Origin: Pseudoruegeria sp039972875
GTDB taxonomy: Bacteria; Pseudomonadota; Alphaproteobacteria; Rhodobacterales; Rhodobacteraceae
Length of the DNA: 64,000 nt
Reading direction: 5' to 3'
Assembly: GCA_039972875.1 (NCBI GenBank)
Contig: JBDWMA010000019.1
Location: 124,001-188,000, forward strand
Shown here in pieces: positions 1 to 8,062 of this stretch; the stretch's first letter is position 1; every line of letters begins with the position of its first letter. A program made the position numbers and the translations under genes. The notes beneath the pieces were generated by a model. It was not told where the DNA came from. It did not search any database and was given only the letters and a program-made list of their open reading frames with translations.

Positions 1-1
1 A

Positions 2-841
2 GAGGCCACGGGCGAGCCAGCACCGGTGCCCACCGGTGCCGCCGAAGTTGTCTCGACCGAGGATCTGAAGATTTGGTTTCCGATCACCTCTGGCTTGATG
101 CGGCGGGTTAGTGGCCACGTTAAGGCGGTAAATGCGGCAACTGTATCTGTGCGCCAAGGGGAAACCCTCGGCATTGTCGGCGAATCCGGATCAGGTAAAA
201 CAACATTGGCCCTCGCGATCATGCGTTTGATCGCATCTCAGGGCCCGATTGTGTTTCAGGGCAGCGATATTCAAGGCTTTAAGGCACGTGATATGCGCCC
301 CTTGCGCAGTGATATGCAGATCGTGTTTCAAGACCCTTATGGCAGCCTGTCCCCGCGTATGACGGTGGAACAAATCATTGCCGAGGGGCTTACCATTCAT
401 GATACAGGGGATGCCCGTCCCGCGCGGGAACAAGTCGCTGAAATCATGGAGGAGGTCGGCCTCGACCCTGCCACGATGGATCGCTACCCCCATGAATTTT
501 CTGGTGGTCAACGTCAGCGAATTGCCATTGCCCGTGCTATGATTTTGCGTCCGAAAATGGTCGTCTTGGATGAACCCACATCGGCGTTGGATATGACGGT
601 ACAGGTACAAATCGTTGATTTGCTGCGGCGTCTGCAACAGAAATATGGTCTGGCCTATCTGTTTATTAGCCATGACCTAAAGGTCGTGCGGGCGTTGTCC
701 CACAAAGTCATCGTGATGAAACAAGGCGATGTCGTTGAATCTGGCACGCGGGATGAGATCTTTTTCAATCCTCAGACGGAATACACCCGTACCCTGATCG
801 CGGCTGCATTAGACCTAAAGGCCAAAGGCGACGTTGCTTAG
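2..841 (+). CDS. yejF: Oligopeptide/microcin C-type ABC transporter ATP-binding protein, C-terminal half (partial)
   Basis: The reading frame is open to the window edge, so this is the end of a longer protein, not a gene starting at the GTG at 26. The first residues (Glu-Ala-Thr-Gly-Glu-Pro-Ala-Pro) look like an interdomain linker. What follows is a complete ABC ATPase domain: Walker A GESGSGKTT, Q-loop FQDPYGS, signature FSGGQRQR, Walker B VVLDEPTSALD and switch histidine ISHD. Dipeptide/oligopeptide ATPases that fuse two such domains (YejF type, about 530 residues) match this layout. It would power peptide import at the inner membrane with YejA, YejB and YejE partners, expected upstream outside the window. 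A single-domain DppF/OppF with an extended N-terminus is the alternative. Confidence 0.85.
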   Translation, partial: EATGEPAPVPTGAAEVVSTEDLKIWFPITSGLMRRVSGHVKAVNAATVSVRQGETLGIVGESGSGKTTLALAIMRLIASQGPIVFQGSDIQGFKARDMRPLRSDMQIVFQDPYGSLSPRMTVEQIIAEGLTIHDTGDARPAREQVAEIMEEVGLDPATMDRYPHEFSGGQRQRIAIARAMILRPKMVVLDEPTSALDMTVQVQIVDLLRRLQQKYGLAYLFISHDLKVVRALSHKVIVMKQGDVVESGTRDEIFFNPQTEYTRTLIAAALDLKAKGDVA

Positions 842-857
842 TGGCTTTCTGGTTCGG

Positions 858-3287
858 TCATTTACGAGGTTTTGCACGCAGCGTCGGATCGGCCTGTGTC
901 GGATCCTCGGGCCAAGGGTGTTTCGGATACCGCCCGCGCATGTCCTTGCGCACATCAGAATAAGAGCTGTGCCAGAACGCGGGCACATCCATTGTGGTTT
1001 GCAATGGCTTGCGGGAAGGGGACAACAACGTCACCCGCAGGGGCGTGCGATTGGGGCCAACTGTTGGATGTACGGTGGTTCCAAACATCTCTTGTAAGCG
1101 TAATTCGATTTCCGGAGACTCCCCGCTGTAGTCAATCGGTATGCGGTTGCCGAGCGGAGAGGTAAAATGGCTGGGCACCTGTTGATTCACCATTTGTTGT
1201 TGCGCCCACGTCAGATGGTTGCGGAGGGGCTCCAGCAGATCCAAAGCTTTTAGGTCCGCCTCGGTGCGGACATCTGATAGATGCGGCAGCAGCCATTGCT
1301 CTAAGGTCTCCATCAGAGCTTCCTCAGAAAAGCTTGGGATGTCCTCTCCACCGTCTGCCAGTAGATTCACCCGTGCACGGAATCGGTTGGCCGCCGCCGA
1401 GAACCGCAATCCGATGTCGCGAATGCCGTCCAAACCCGCCAAAGCCCGTGCATCATCGGGGATGTCTTTCCAAATGCGGTCCTGCAAAACCAGCGCCCCA
1501 AAGCGCTCCTGCCGACGGGCCTCGATGCGTCGCTCGCGCTTGGACCAACTGCAGTGCTCAACCCAGTGGATTTGATTGCCAAACAGTCCCCGCACTTCAG
1601 ACTCGCTCAGCGTAGCAGCCTGACGAATACGGGCGTCTTTGGCTTTACCATCCGTATCGGTGACGACCAACAACCGCGTTCCGGCCATGGAATCCTCAGA
1701 GGCCATCACAACACCGGACCCGCCGGATAAAATCCAGCGGGGATCATCGCCCGGACGGCGCAATCCGATGCGGTCGGGATAGGCCAGTGCCGCCAGTTCT
1801 GCGGTTGATAAGGGTGGGCGATCCTTTAACCCTTTGCGCAGGCGTTTTGCCTCGTCCCGAATACGCGCCAAAGCAGCCGGATTTGCCTCACGGCTGCGGT
1901 CCCCGCGCAGGGCGGCCAGACGTAAATCGAGATCCGCCGAATTACCCCGTAGTGGATCCCTGTCTGCCAATAAAGCCGCCAACGACGCGGCCTGTGCCCC
2001 CGCTGTGATCAGCATATGGGCCAGACGCGGGTGCAATGGCTGTGCCGCAATGGCTTTGCCATGGTCGGTGATCCGGTGGGCATCATCCAAGGCCCCAAGC
2101 GCGCACAATAGCCCGCGTGCCTGCGTCAATGCCCCGGCATTGGGGGGGGTCAGCAAAGCAAGCTCGTCCCCATCCGCCGTGCCCCAGAGGGCCAATTCCA
2201 ATGCAAATCCGGTCAGATCTGCACTTTCGATTTCTGCCGGGGGGAAGGGGGCCAGCCCGCCTTCTTCGCCCTTGGTCCACAGACGGTAACAGGTACCTTC
2301 GGCAACCCGCCCCGCGCGGCCTTGTCGCTGGGTGGCCTCAGCCCGGCTTACCCGTTCGGTCACCAAGCGCGACATGCCTGAAGAGGGATCAAACCGCGCC
2401 CGACGGGCCCGTCCGGCATCAACTACCACACGCACATCCTGAATGGTCAACGAAGTTTCAGCGATAGAGGTGGCCAGCACCAGCTTGCGACCCTGTTGGG
2501 CCGGTGCAATCGCGGCGCGCTGCTCTGTGAATTTCATCGCTCCGAATAGTGGCCGGATTTCGACATCCGGCGGCAACCCTGATAGCATCCCCTGAACACG
2601 CCGGATTTCACCTTCGCCGGGAAGAAAGACCAATATGCCGCCTTCGGTTTCTGCCACGGCTTTGCGGATTAATTCCGCCGTGGCCTGTTCTAATCGAGTG
2701 GTCTTAGGGACCGGGCGTTCCAACCAACGAGTCTCTACCGGGTAACTTTGCCCTTCAGAAGTCACCACAGGCGCATCCGATAACAATGCGGCGACGGGGG
2801 CGGCATCCAAGGTGGCCGACATGACGATGAGGTTCAGATCATCGCGCAGGGCTTCGCGAATTTCCCAACAAAGTGCTAATCCCAGATCGGCATTCAAAGA
2901 CCGTTCGTGAAATTCATCAAAAATGATTGTGCCAATGCCCGGCAATTCGGGGTTCGATTGGATCATGCGCGTCAGAATGCCCTCGGTCACGACCTCAATG
3001 CGGGTGGATTTGGAAACCTTGGCCTCTCCGCGCACGCGGTAGCCCACAGTCTGACCTACTGGCTCGCCTAGGGTTTCGGCCATCCGCTCTGCTGCGGCCC
3101 GCGCCGCCAACCGGCGTGGCTCCAACATCAATATACGTCCCGTCGCACCGTCGTTTAGTAAGGCCAATGGCACACGTGTGGTTTTCCCCGCGCCGGGTGG
3201 GGCTTGCAGAACAACACGGCCGGTGCGGGTCACGGTGGCCAGAACCTCTGGCAACACCGCATCAATAGGGAGTTTTATAGTTTTCAC
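858..3287 (-). CDS. hrpB: ATP-dependent RNA helicase HrpB
   Basis: At 809 residues this has the size and domain order of HrpB, a DEAH/RHA-type helicase. Walker A GAGKTT is at residues 32-37, the DEFH box at about 124-127, a SAT motif near 155, and the QRQGRAGR motif VI a little after residue 310, followed by the HA2-like region and the HrpB C-terminal domain. The family's cellular role is poorly known and it is dispensable in Escherichia coli. It ends 16 bp from the convergent ABC ATPase gene and starts 7 bp after the DUF3108 gene on the same strand, so the two probably share a transcript. Confidence 0.93.
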   Translation of the reverse strand: MKTIKLPIDAVLPEVLATVTRTGRVVLQAPPGAGKTTRVPLALLNDGATGRILMLEPRRLAARAAAERMAETLGEPVGQTVGYRVRGEAKVSKSTRIEVVTEGILTRMIQSNPELPGIGTIIFDEFHERSLNADLGLALCWEIREALRDDLNLIVMSATLDAAPVAALLSDAPVVTSEGQSYPVETRWLERPVPKTTRLEQATAELIRKAVAETEGGILVFLPGEGEIRRVQGMLSGLPPDVEIRPLFGAMKFTEQRAAIAPAQQGRKLVLATSIAETSLTIQDVRVVVDAGRARRARFDPSSGMSRLVTERVSRAEATQRQGRAGRVAEGTCYRLWTKGEEGGLAPFPPAEIESADLTGFALELALWGTADGDELALLTPPNAGALTQARGLLCALGALDDAHRITDHGKAIAAQPLHPRLAHMLITAGAQAASLAALLADRDPLRGNSADLDLRLAALRGDRSREANPAALARIRDEAKRLRKGLKDRPPLSTAELAALAYPDRIGLRRPGDDPRWILSGGSGVVMASEDSMAGTRLLVVTDTDGKAKDARIRQAATLSESEVRGLFGNQIHWVEHCSWSKRERRIEARRQERFGALVLQDRIWKDIPDDARALAGLDGIRDIGLRFSAAANRFRARVNLLADGGEDIPSFSEEALMETLEQWLLPHLSDVRTEADLKALDLLEPLRNHLTWAQQQMVNQQVPSHFTSPLGNRIPIDYSGESPEIELRLQEMFGTTVHPTVGPNRTPLRVTLLSPSRKPLQTTMDVPAFWHSSYSDVRKDMRGRYPKHPWPEDPTQADPTLRAKPRK

Positions 3288-3294
3288 TGCGCCC

Positions 3295-4008
3295 TTATCG
3301 GCGATTCATCACCACGGTACCATAGAGAGATGCCGAAGAAATCTTCTCTCCGTGAAATTTTCCATCCTCTGTCGGCACAAAGTCGACCGTAAATGGGAAC
3401 GACGTGCGTTCTTGCATGTCTTTGGGTTTGTACCCCGCAACGCGCCGATATTCGCCTTTGCATTGATAGCCCGCCTCGGTTTTGATGCGGGATGACAGGG
3501 TGACCTTGCTGCGCCGGTGCCCGTCAAACACAAAGGTCGACAGTGCGCAGACCTGATCCTCAGGGACGGCCCGTACCGTCAGATAGATTGCGGTTAACGG
3601 ATCTACGGTGTCGCCTTGTTTGGCCGGATCAATATCATAATCCCGTGGTTTGCGGTCTTTTCCATCTGTAACCACAGGAGTTCCCGATTGATAATCAATA
3701 GTGGATGTCGAGGTGCGACGGCTGGTGTGCTCGGTTTCAGAATAGCTGAGAGGGCTTAATCCAGCGTTTGTGGTTTTGCCTCGAACATTTGCGGTGTATC
3801 GAAATTTGGCAATCTTGCCGACAAGTCCTGTGGTCTGGACCAAACCGCTCGCTGCATATTGGGTGGGGCTTACATTGGCCTTGACCGTAAGTGACCCACC
3901 TTTGATACCTCTGAGATAGACGTCAAATACCGCATCTTCGGCCCTGGTTGCACCTGCTGAAACACCTGTGATTAAAGCGGCTGCAATCAATCCTGTTATA
4001 GGTCGCAT
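3295..4008 (-). CDS. DUF3108 domain-containing exported protein
   Basis: The 237-residue protein begins with a Sec-type signal peptide (about residues 1-23, ending Thr-Arg-Ala before Glu-Asp). The rest has the beta-rich pattern of DUF3108 proteins: YLRGIKGGSL near the start, a central DPLTAIYLTVRAV segment, and FDGHRRSKVTL. DUF3108 proteins are periplasmic or outer-membrane-associated and have no established reaction. It lies 7 bp upstream of hrpB on the same strand and is divergent from meaB. The family call rests on motif recognition; function is unknown. Confidence 0.8.
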   Translation of the reverse strand: MRPITGLIAAALITGVSAGATRAEDAVFDVYLRGIKGGSLTVKANVSPTQYAASGLVQTTGLVGKIAKFRYTANVRGKTTNAGLSPLSYSETEHTSRRTSTSTIDYQSGTPVVTDGKDRKPRDYDIDPAKQGDTVDPLTAIYLTVRAVPEDQVCALSTFVFDGHRRSKVTLSSRIKTEAGYQCKGEYRRVAGYKPKDMQERTSFPFTVDFVPTEDGKFHGEKISSASLYGTVVMNRR

Positions 4009-4133
4009 GTTTTGAACTCTTTGCTACAATTGTGTCGGGATGCTGGACAGCCCGCCGTGATCAAGGCAAGAAACAGCAAGCAACGTCAACCGGGACGTCG
4101 CTGGAACTAGCGGAAGGTTGCTCAAAGCCCGTG

Positions 4134-5117
4134 ATGAATGTGTCAGAACTCGCAGAAGGTGTGAAAAACGCAAACCGTCGTGCTTTAGCGCGTGCCATTA
4201 CCTTGATTGAAAGTCGACGTTCCGATCACAGGGCCATGGCTGCGGAGTTGTTGCAACTGTTGCGCGGTTCTGGTCGGCAGGCGTTGCGGGTTGGATTGTC
4301 CGGAACACCCGGTGTTGGGAAATCTACATTTATCGAATCGTTTGGGATGATGTTGACGGGGCAGGGACTTCGGGTGGCCGTTCTTGCGGTGGACCCGTCC
4401 TCGACGCGGTCTGGGGGATCGATCCTTGGTGATAAAACCCGGATGGATCGTTTGTCGCGCGATCCAAACGCCTTTATTCGTCCGTCCCCAAGCCAAAGTC
4501 AGCTGGGTGGCGTTGCACGTCGTACCCGAGAGGCTGTGATGCTTTGCGAGGCCGCGGGGTTTGACGTTGTGCTGATCGAAACCGTTGGTGTGGGTCAGTC
4601 CGAAACAATGGTCGCCGAGATGAGCGATCTGTTCTTGTTGCTTTTGGCGCCCGCAGGGGGAGACGAACTGCAAGGGGTCAAGCGTGGGATCATGGAAATC
4701 GCCGATATTATCCTTGTGAATAAAGCCGATGGGGATCTCAAACCTGCAGCCACGCGCACCTGTGCTGATTACACCGGAGCCCTGCGTCTGTTGCGAAAAC
4801 GACCACAGGACCCTGATGATTTTCCCAAGGCAATGATGGTCTCCGCCTTACAAGAAGATGGATTGGTTACAGCGTGGTCAGAGATGCAACAGCTTGCTGA
4901 TTGGCGAAAAGAGCATAACCACTGGGGTGCAAACCGCGCCCGACAGGCGCAGCATTGGTTCGAAGAAGAGGTCCGCTATGGCCTTTTGGCTCAATTGAAC
5001 AATGATCCGATTATTCAGGCTCAAATGCAAAAGTTGGGGCTGGCCGTGGCCTCTGGGACGACTACACCAACAACGGCAGCTGCAACGCTGTTAAAACAGC
5101 TGCATCAGGTCAAATGA
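4134..5117 (+). CDS. meaB: Methylmalonyl-CoA mutase-associated GTPase MeaB (ArgK family)
   Basis: This is a G3E-family P-loop GTPase that protects and reloads adenosylcobalamin-dependent methylmalonyl-CoA mutase. Walker A GTPGVGKST is at residues 57-65 counted from the ATG at 4134, the PSSTRSGGSILGDKTRM segment typical of MeaB follows, then ETVGVGQSE and the NKAD guanine-specificity motif. The frame is open back to 4032, but the upstream part has no family similarity. The adjacent GTG (4131) and ATG (4134) give about 327 residues, the usual length. Methylmalonyl-CoA mutase itself is not in the window. Transcription is divergent from the DUF3108 gene. Confidence 0.92.
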   Translation: MNVSELAEGVKNANRRALARAITLIESRRSDHRAMAAELLQLLRGSGRQALRVGLSGTPGVGKSTFIESFGMMLTGQGLRVAVLAVDPSSTRSGGSILGDKTRMDRLSRDPNAFIRPSPSQSQLGGVARRTREAVMLCEAAGFDVVLIETVGVGQSETMVAEMSDLFLLLLAPAGGDELQGVKRGIMEIADIILVNKADGDLKPAATRTCADYTGALRLLRKRPQDPDDFPKAMMVSALQEDGLVTAWSEMQQLADWRKEHNHWGANRARQAQHWFEEEVRYGLLAQLNNDPIIQAQMQKLGLAVASGTTTPTTAAATLLKQLHQVK

Positions 5118-5122
5118 ATCGC

Positions 5123-5151
5123 TTGACCTCCTCCGTCATTGGACGTACACC
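5123..5151 (+). promoter_or_regulatory. Candidate rpmB promoter
   Basis: TTGACC at 5123-5128 is followed after 17 bp by TACACC at 5146-5151, about 100 bp ahead of rpmB. The -35 is good and the -10 is weak, so this is a suggestion only. Confidence 0.3.
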
Positions 5152-5252
5152 CCGCCAACAGTATTTTGGGCGTTGCTGTGGCTGCGCCTGTTTCAATTGT
5201 CTAGTCGGTGGAAGGATCCGCCTGACGCCGACCCCGAGATGAGGAAGAGCAC

Positions 5253-5540
5253 ATGTCGCGCCGTTGCGAACTGACCGCCAAAGGCCCAATGACTGGCAAC
5301 AACGTCAGCCATGCTAAAAACCGTACCCGTCGCCGGTTCCTACCGAACCTGAACGACGTTACTTTGCAGTCCGAGACCTTGGGTCGCGGCTTCAAATTCC
5401 GTATTTCCGCTGCTGCCCTGCGCACCGTTGATCACCGTGGTGGTCTGGACGCATTCATGGCGAAAGCAAAAGACGAAGAGCTGTCCCCGAACGCTCTAAA
5501 AGTCAAAAAAGAGATCCTGAAAGCACAAGCAGCCGCTTAA
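5253..5540 (+). CDS. rpmB: 50S ribosomal protein L28
   Basis: The 95-residue product begins with the L28 pattern MSRRCELTAKGPMTGNNVSH and continues with KNRTRRRFLPNL, matching alphaproteobacterial L28, which is longer at the C-terminus than the E. coli protein. It is a structural protein of the large ribosomal subunit. The gene is monocistronic: it follows a candidate promoter and ends at a strong hairpin with a T-run. Confidence 0.97.
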   Translation: MSRRCELTAKGPMTGNNVSHAKNRTRRRFLPNLNDVTLQSETLGRGFKFRISAAALRTVDHRGGLDAFMAKAKDEELSPNALKVKKEILKAQAAA

Positions 5541-5565
5541 GCTTCTGGAACATTTAAAGAATGTG

Positions 5566-5601
5566 CGGCCTCGTCTGAACGGACGGGGCCGCTTCTTTTT
5601 G
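5566..5601 (+). terminator. Rho-independent terminator of rpmB
   Basis: An 11-bp stem (5566-5576 with 5583-5593, one G-T wobble) and a 6-base loop are followed by TTCTTTTT, 25 bp after the rpmB stop codon. Confidence 0.85.
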
Positions 5602-5640
5602 TCTCTTGGTGTCGGAGTCCGCTCCGCGTAAACAAGACGC

Positions 5641-6006
5641 ATGAAGTCTGCACTGCGTTCAATATCAGCGATTCTACTCGCGGCGACCCTGCTGTTATCC
5701 AGCATCGCTTCTGGTATGGCACAGGGGCATAACCCCGCGGCTGGCACTGCTGTGCTCTGCCTGAATGAGGTCGCCGTAGAGGTCGCTGTCGATTTACAGG
5801 GACGGCCAACCAATGCAGGGCAGCATTGCCCGGATTGTTTCATAACCGTACTGGACGGCCTGATCCCAGCTACGGCTCCTGTGGTTGATTCAATCGTGCG
5901 GCAGACGATTCTTTCTCTGAACCAAATGGCGCAATGGAGCGGTGCACGTTTACTGCCCCCTCGTGGTCGTAGCCCTCCTGTTTTGTCTGATTCTCTTTAT
6001 TCCTAA
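5641..6006 (+). CDS. Small exported protein, DUF2946-like, paired with copper chaperone
   Basis: The 121-residue product has a clear signal peptide (about residues 1-28, cleavage after Met-Ala-Gln), a CPDC cysteine pair near residue 62 and a short basic, proline-rich C-terminus (RSPP). Small exported proteins of this shape, often labelled DUF2946, sit next to copper-handling genes in Proteobacteria, and here a PCu(A)C chaperone starts 32 bp downstream. A copper role is inferred from the cysteine pair and the neighbour. The start lacks a good ribosome binding site, so translation is less certain than for its neighbours. Confidence 0.6.
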   Translation: MKSALRSISAILLAATLLLSSIASGMAQGHNPAAGTAVLCLNEVAVEVAVDLQGRPTNAGQHCPDCFITVLDGLIPATAPVVDSIVRQTILSLNQMAQWSGARLLPPRGRSPPVLSDSLYS

Positions 6007-6037
6007 ACTCAATCAGACCCCCATTCAGGAGACGACT

Positions 6038-6544
6038 ATGTCTTTCTCAAAATCCCTTGGTGTGACTTTGGCCGCCGTTTTGATTTCAACAGCTGCATTT
6101 GCCGATGACGCAGCCATCATGGTGCAGGATTCATACGCCCGCGCTGCCAGCCCGGTTGCCAAAGCAGGTGCCGCGTTCATGGTGATCATGAACCACTCAG
6201 ACACCGATGATCGCTTGGTCGATGTGCGTTCGGATGCCTCCGCGCGCGTGGAGCTGCACACCCACAAAGACATGGGTGAAGGCGTTATGAAAATGATGCA
6301 CGTCGAAAAAGGCTTCGCCATCCCCGCAGGGGAAGCCCTCGCGCTGGAACGGGGGGGCAACCATGTCATGTTTATGGGGCTGAACGGTCCATTCGAACAG
6401 GACGCCATGCTGGATGTGACCCTCGTGTTTGAAAATGCAGGCGAAGTCGCCATCCAAATCCCCGTCGACAATGCGCGCAAAGCAGAGCACGGTGATATGA
6501 AACATGGTGACGCGGACAAAGACGACGCACACGTTCATCACTAA
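6038..6544 (+). CDS. Periplasmic copper chaperone PCu(A)C
   Basis: From the ATG at 6038, preceded by AGGAGA, the protein has 168 residues with a signal peptide ending Ala-Phe-Ala. The copper motif H-x(n)-M...H-x-M is present: HTHKDMGEG, then GGNHVMFMGL. PCu(A)C proteins deliver Cu(I) to the CuA or CuB centres of cytochrome oxidases in the periplasm. The C-terminus is an added His/Met/Asp-rich tail (AEHGDMKHGDADKDDAHVHH), plausibly a second metal site. The frame is open upstream to 5942, but that part overlaps the preceding gene and lacks a signal peptide, so the later start is chosen. Confidence 0.9.
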   Translation: MSFSKSLGVTLAAVLISTAAFADDAAIMVQDSYARAASPVAKAGAAFMVIMNHSDTDDRLVDVRSDASARVELHTHKDMGEGVMKMMHVEKGFAIPAGEALALERGGNHVMFMGLNGPFEQDAMLDVTLVFENAGEVAIQIPVDNARKAEHGDMKHGDADKDDAHVHH

Positions 6545-6560
6545 AGTGACCCTGATAAAC

Positions 6561-6588
6561 GGCTGCCCTGTGCTCGGCAGGGGCAGCC
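6561..6588 (+). terminator. Hairpin after the copper chaperone gene (possible terminator)
   Basis: GGCTGCCC (6561-6568) pairs with GGGCAGCC (6581-6588), 16 bp after the stop. There is no T-run, so it may act as an mRNA end stabiliser or a Rho-dependent stop. Confidence 0.35.
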
Positions 6589-6655
6589 ACCAAAGACGTC
6601 TGTGATCAAAAGCACCCCCATTGACGTCAGGACGGGCTTCCATCACATCTAAAGC

Positions 6656-7114
6656 ATGACCCAATCTGTATTATTCGTCTGCCTTGGTAACATTTGCCGC
6701 TCCCCTACAGCCGAGGGGGTGTTTCGGCGCCTTGCAACGGAAGCCGGTATCGACATTACCATCGACAGCGCTGGCACTGCGAACTGGCATCGTGGCAAAC
6801 CACCCTATGGACCCATGCAAGAGGCGACGCGGGCCCGCGGATATGACCTCTCTGCCCTGCGCGCACGTCAATTCATCGCCCAAGACTTTGACCAGTTTGA
6901 TCTGATTTTCGGAATGGATGAGGATAATATCGCGGACATCGAAAGGCTGCGCCCGTCCGGTAACACGACCCCGGTGCAATTGTTTCTGGACTGCGCCATA
7001 GGTTCCACCACTTCAGAGGTGCCGGACCCCTATTATACGCGCGACTTTGACACCCCGATCACATTGATCGAAGCAGCAAGCCACGGGTTGATTGATCAGC
7101 TGCGGAGGCAGTAA
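6656..7114 (+). CDS. Low molecular weight protein-tyrosine phosphatase
   Basis: The 152-residue protein has the family's two catalytic signatures: the P-loop CLGNICRS with nucleophile Cys9 and Arg15, and the general-acid loop DPYY at residues 124-127. These cytoplasmic enzymes dephosphorylate phosphotyrosine; in bacteria some regulate exopolysaccharide export, but no such genes are near. The gene follows the copper chaperone by 111 bp. Its 3' end overlaps the convergent gene at 7096-7401 by 19 bp. Confidence 0.93.
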   Translation: MTQSVLFVCLGNICRSPTAEGVFRRLATEAGIDITIDSAGTANWHRGKPPYGPMQEATRARGYDLSALRARQFIAQDFDQFDLIFGMDEDNIADIERLRPSGNTTPVQLFLDCAIGSTTSEVPDPYYTRDFDTPITLIEAASHGLIDQLRRQ

Positions 7115-7401
7115 ACTTCTGCGGTTTTGCCAAAGGATTTGTATTTCTTCCAGAAGCTTTCGTGACTGTGGTTGTCCGACTGGCGGATTTCCTGCGCGCG
7201 GTGAGGGTCTTTAAAGAACGTCGCAACCAGTTTTTGATCCTTGCGGGTCAGCGTTTGGTCTGCCACGTCTTGAATGCAACCACAGAGCGCACGGCTGGCG
7301 CTTTTGCGGTCGGACTTTAGACATGCACGTTCGACAGTGCCCGCCGACGCCATGGGGGCCGCGAATGCGACCAGTAAAGCCCCTAAGATAAAATGTTTCA
7401 T
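7096..7401 (-). CDS. Conserved Rhodobacteraceae small exported protein
   Basis: The 101-residue protein has a signal peptide (residues 1-20, ending Ala-Ser-Ala) and three conserved-looking cysteines in ACLKS, LCGCIQ and a C-terminal YCLRS. I recognise the pattern (KSASRALCGCIQ, HRAQEIRQSDN, FWKKY) from a small Rhodobacterales family sometimes labelled arginine transporter. That label is not supported by anything visible: there are no membrane spans and it is too small to be a transporter. Four cysteines in total suggest a disulfide-bonded periplasmic protein. Function unknown. Confidence 0.75.
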   Translation of the reverse strand: MKHFILGALLVAFAAPMASAGTVERACLKSDRKSASRALCGCIQDVADQTLTRKDQKLVATFFKDPHRAQEIRQSDNHSHESFWKKYKSFGKTAEVYCLRS

Positions 7402-7651
7402 AGAACTGCCTCGTTCAAAGTGGGGCTAAGCTTATTCGCCTATGTCTCCCAGTTCGGTTACTCGTGGGGGAACTTTGCCAGAAATCTCGCGTCATTTCAA
7501 TTGTGTCCGTTCAGAACGCAGCGTTTCATACGGGTCAGAGGGCGGATCTGTGGGGGCATAAAAGCGGCTCAAATGGCGTATAGGGGCCAATTAATTCAAT
7601 TTTTACCTGTTTCGGGCCAACTCATAACAAATGCGTTAGAGGGGGCGTCCC

Positions 7652-7966
7652 ATGAGAATTCACAGCTGTCTGGTGTTAATATCCCTTTTGTCTGCCTGCA
7701 GCAGCCCAACTTTGCAGTATGTCGGGGAATCAGCCCAAAGCGTGAGCAGAGATGGGCTAACCTACTCGGTTCGTCAAAAAGGCGACGCCGTTGAGGTGGT
7801 CCGCTCAGGCCTGCGGCTGCGCCCCAATCAGGTGGACATCGCCAAACACATGCGCGCCGCCGCAGAGCAGGTCACTGGTTGTGCCATGAAAGATGGCAGC
7901 TTTTCCGGTGACGTGGCTGTGGGACGGTTTGAGGTGCAGTCCTGTGATGTAACAGCAAAGCCCTGA
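7652..7966 (+). CDS. Small predicted lipoprotein
   Basis: The 104-residue protein starts with a lipoprotein signal: a short basic N-terminus, a hydrophobic stretch and lipobox LLSAC with the acylated cysteine at residue 16. The remaining 88 residues have two cysteines (in VTGCAMK and VQSCDVT) that could form a disulfide. A GAGGGGG-like ribosome binding site lies upstream of the ATG. No family is recognised; it probably sits in the outer membrane or periplasm. Confidence 0.7.
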   Translation: MRIHSCLVLISLLSACSSPTLQYVGESAQSVSRDGLTYSVRQKGDAVEVVRSGLRLRPNQVDIAKHMRAAAEQVTGCAMKDGSFSGDVAVGRFEVQSCDVTAKP

Positions 7967-8062
7967 ATACGCACAAGCTGATATTTACGAACACTTGCGG
8001 CCCATCCTGCCAGCCAAATACCATAAACACGGATGCCAGCCCGAACAGCCCCCGCCTTAACT

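Noticed and set aside
5942..6037. N-terminal extension of the copper chaperone
   Set aside because: Overlaps the preceding gene, removes the signal peptide from the N-terminus and ignores the AGGAGA ribosome binding site before 6038.
7393..7794. 133-codon ORF spanning the gap before the lipoprotein gene
   Set aside because: Overlaps the lipoprotein gene in another frame and has no ribosome binding site or family similarity.
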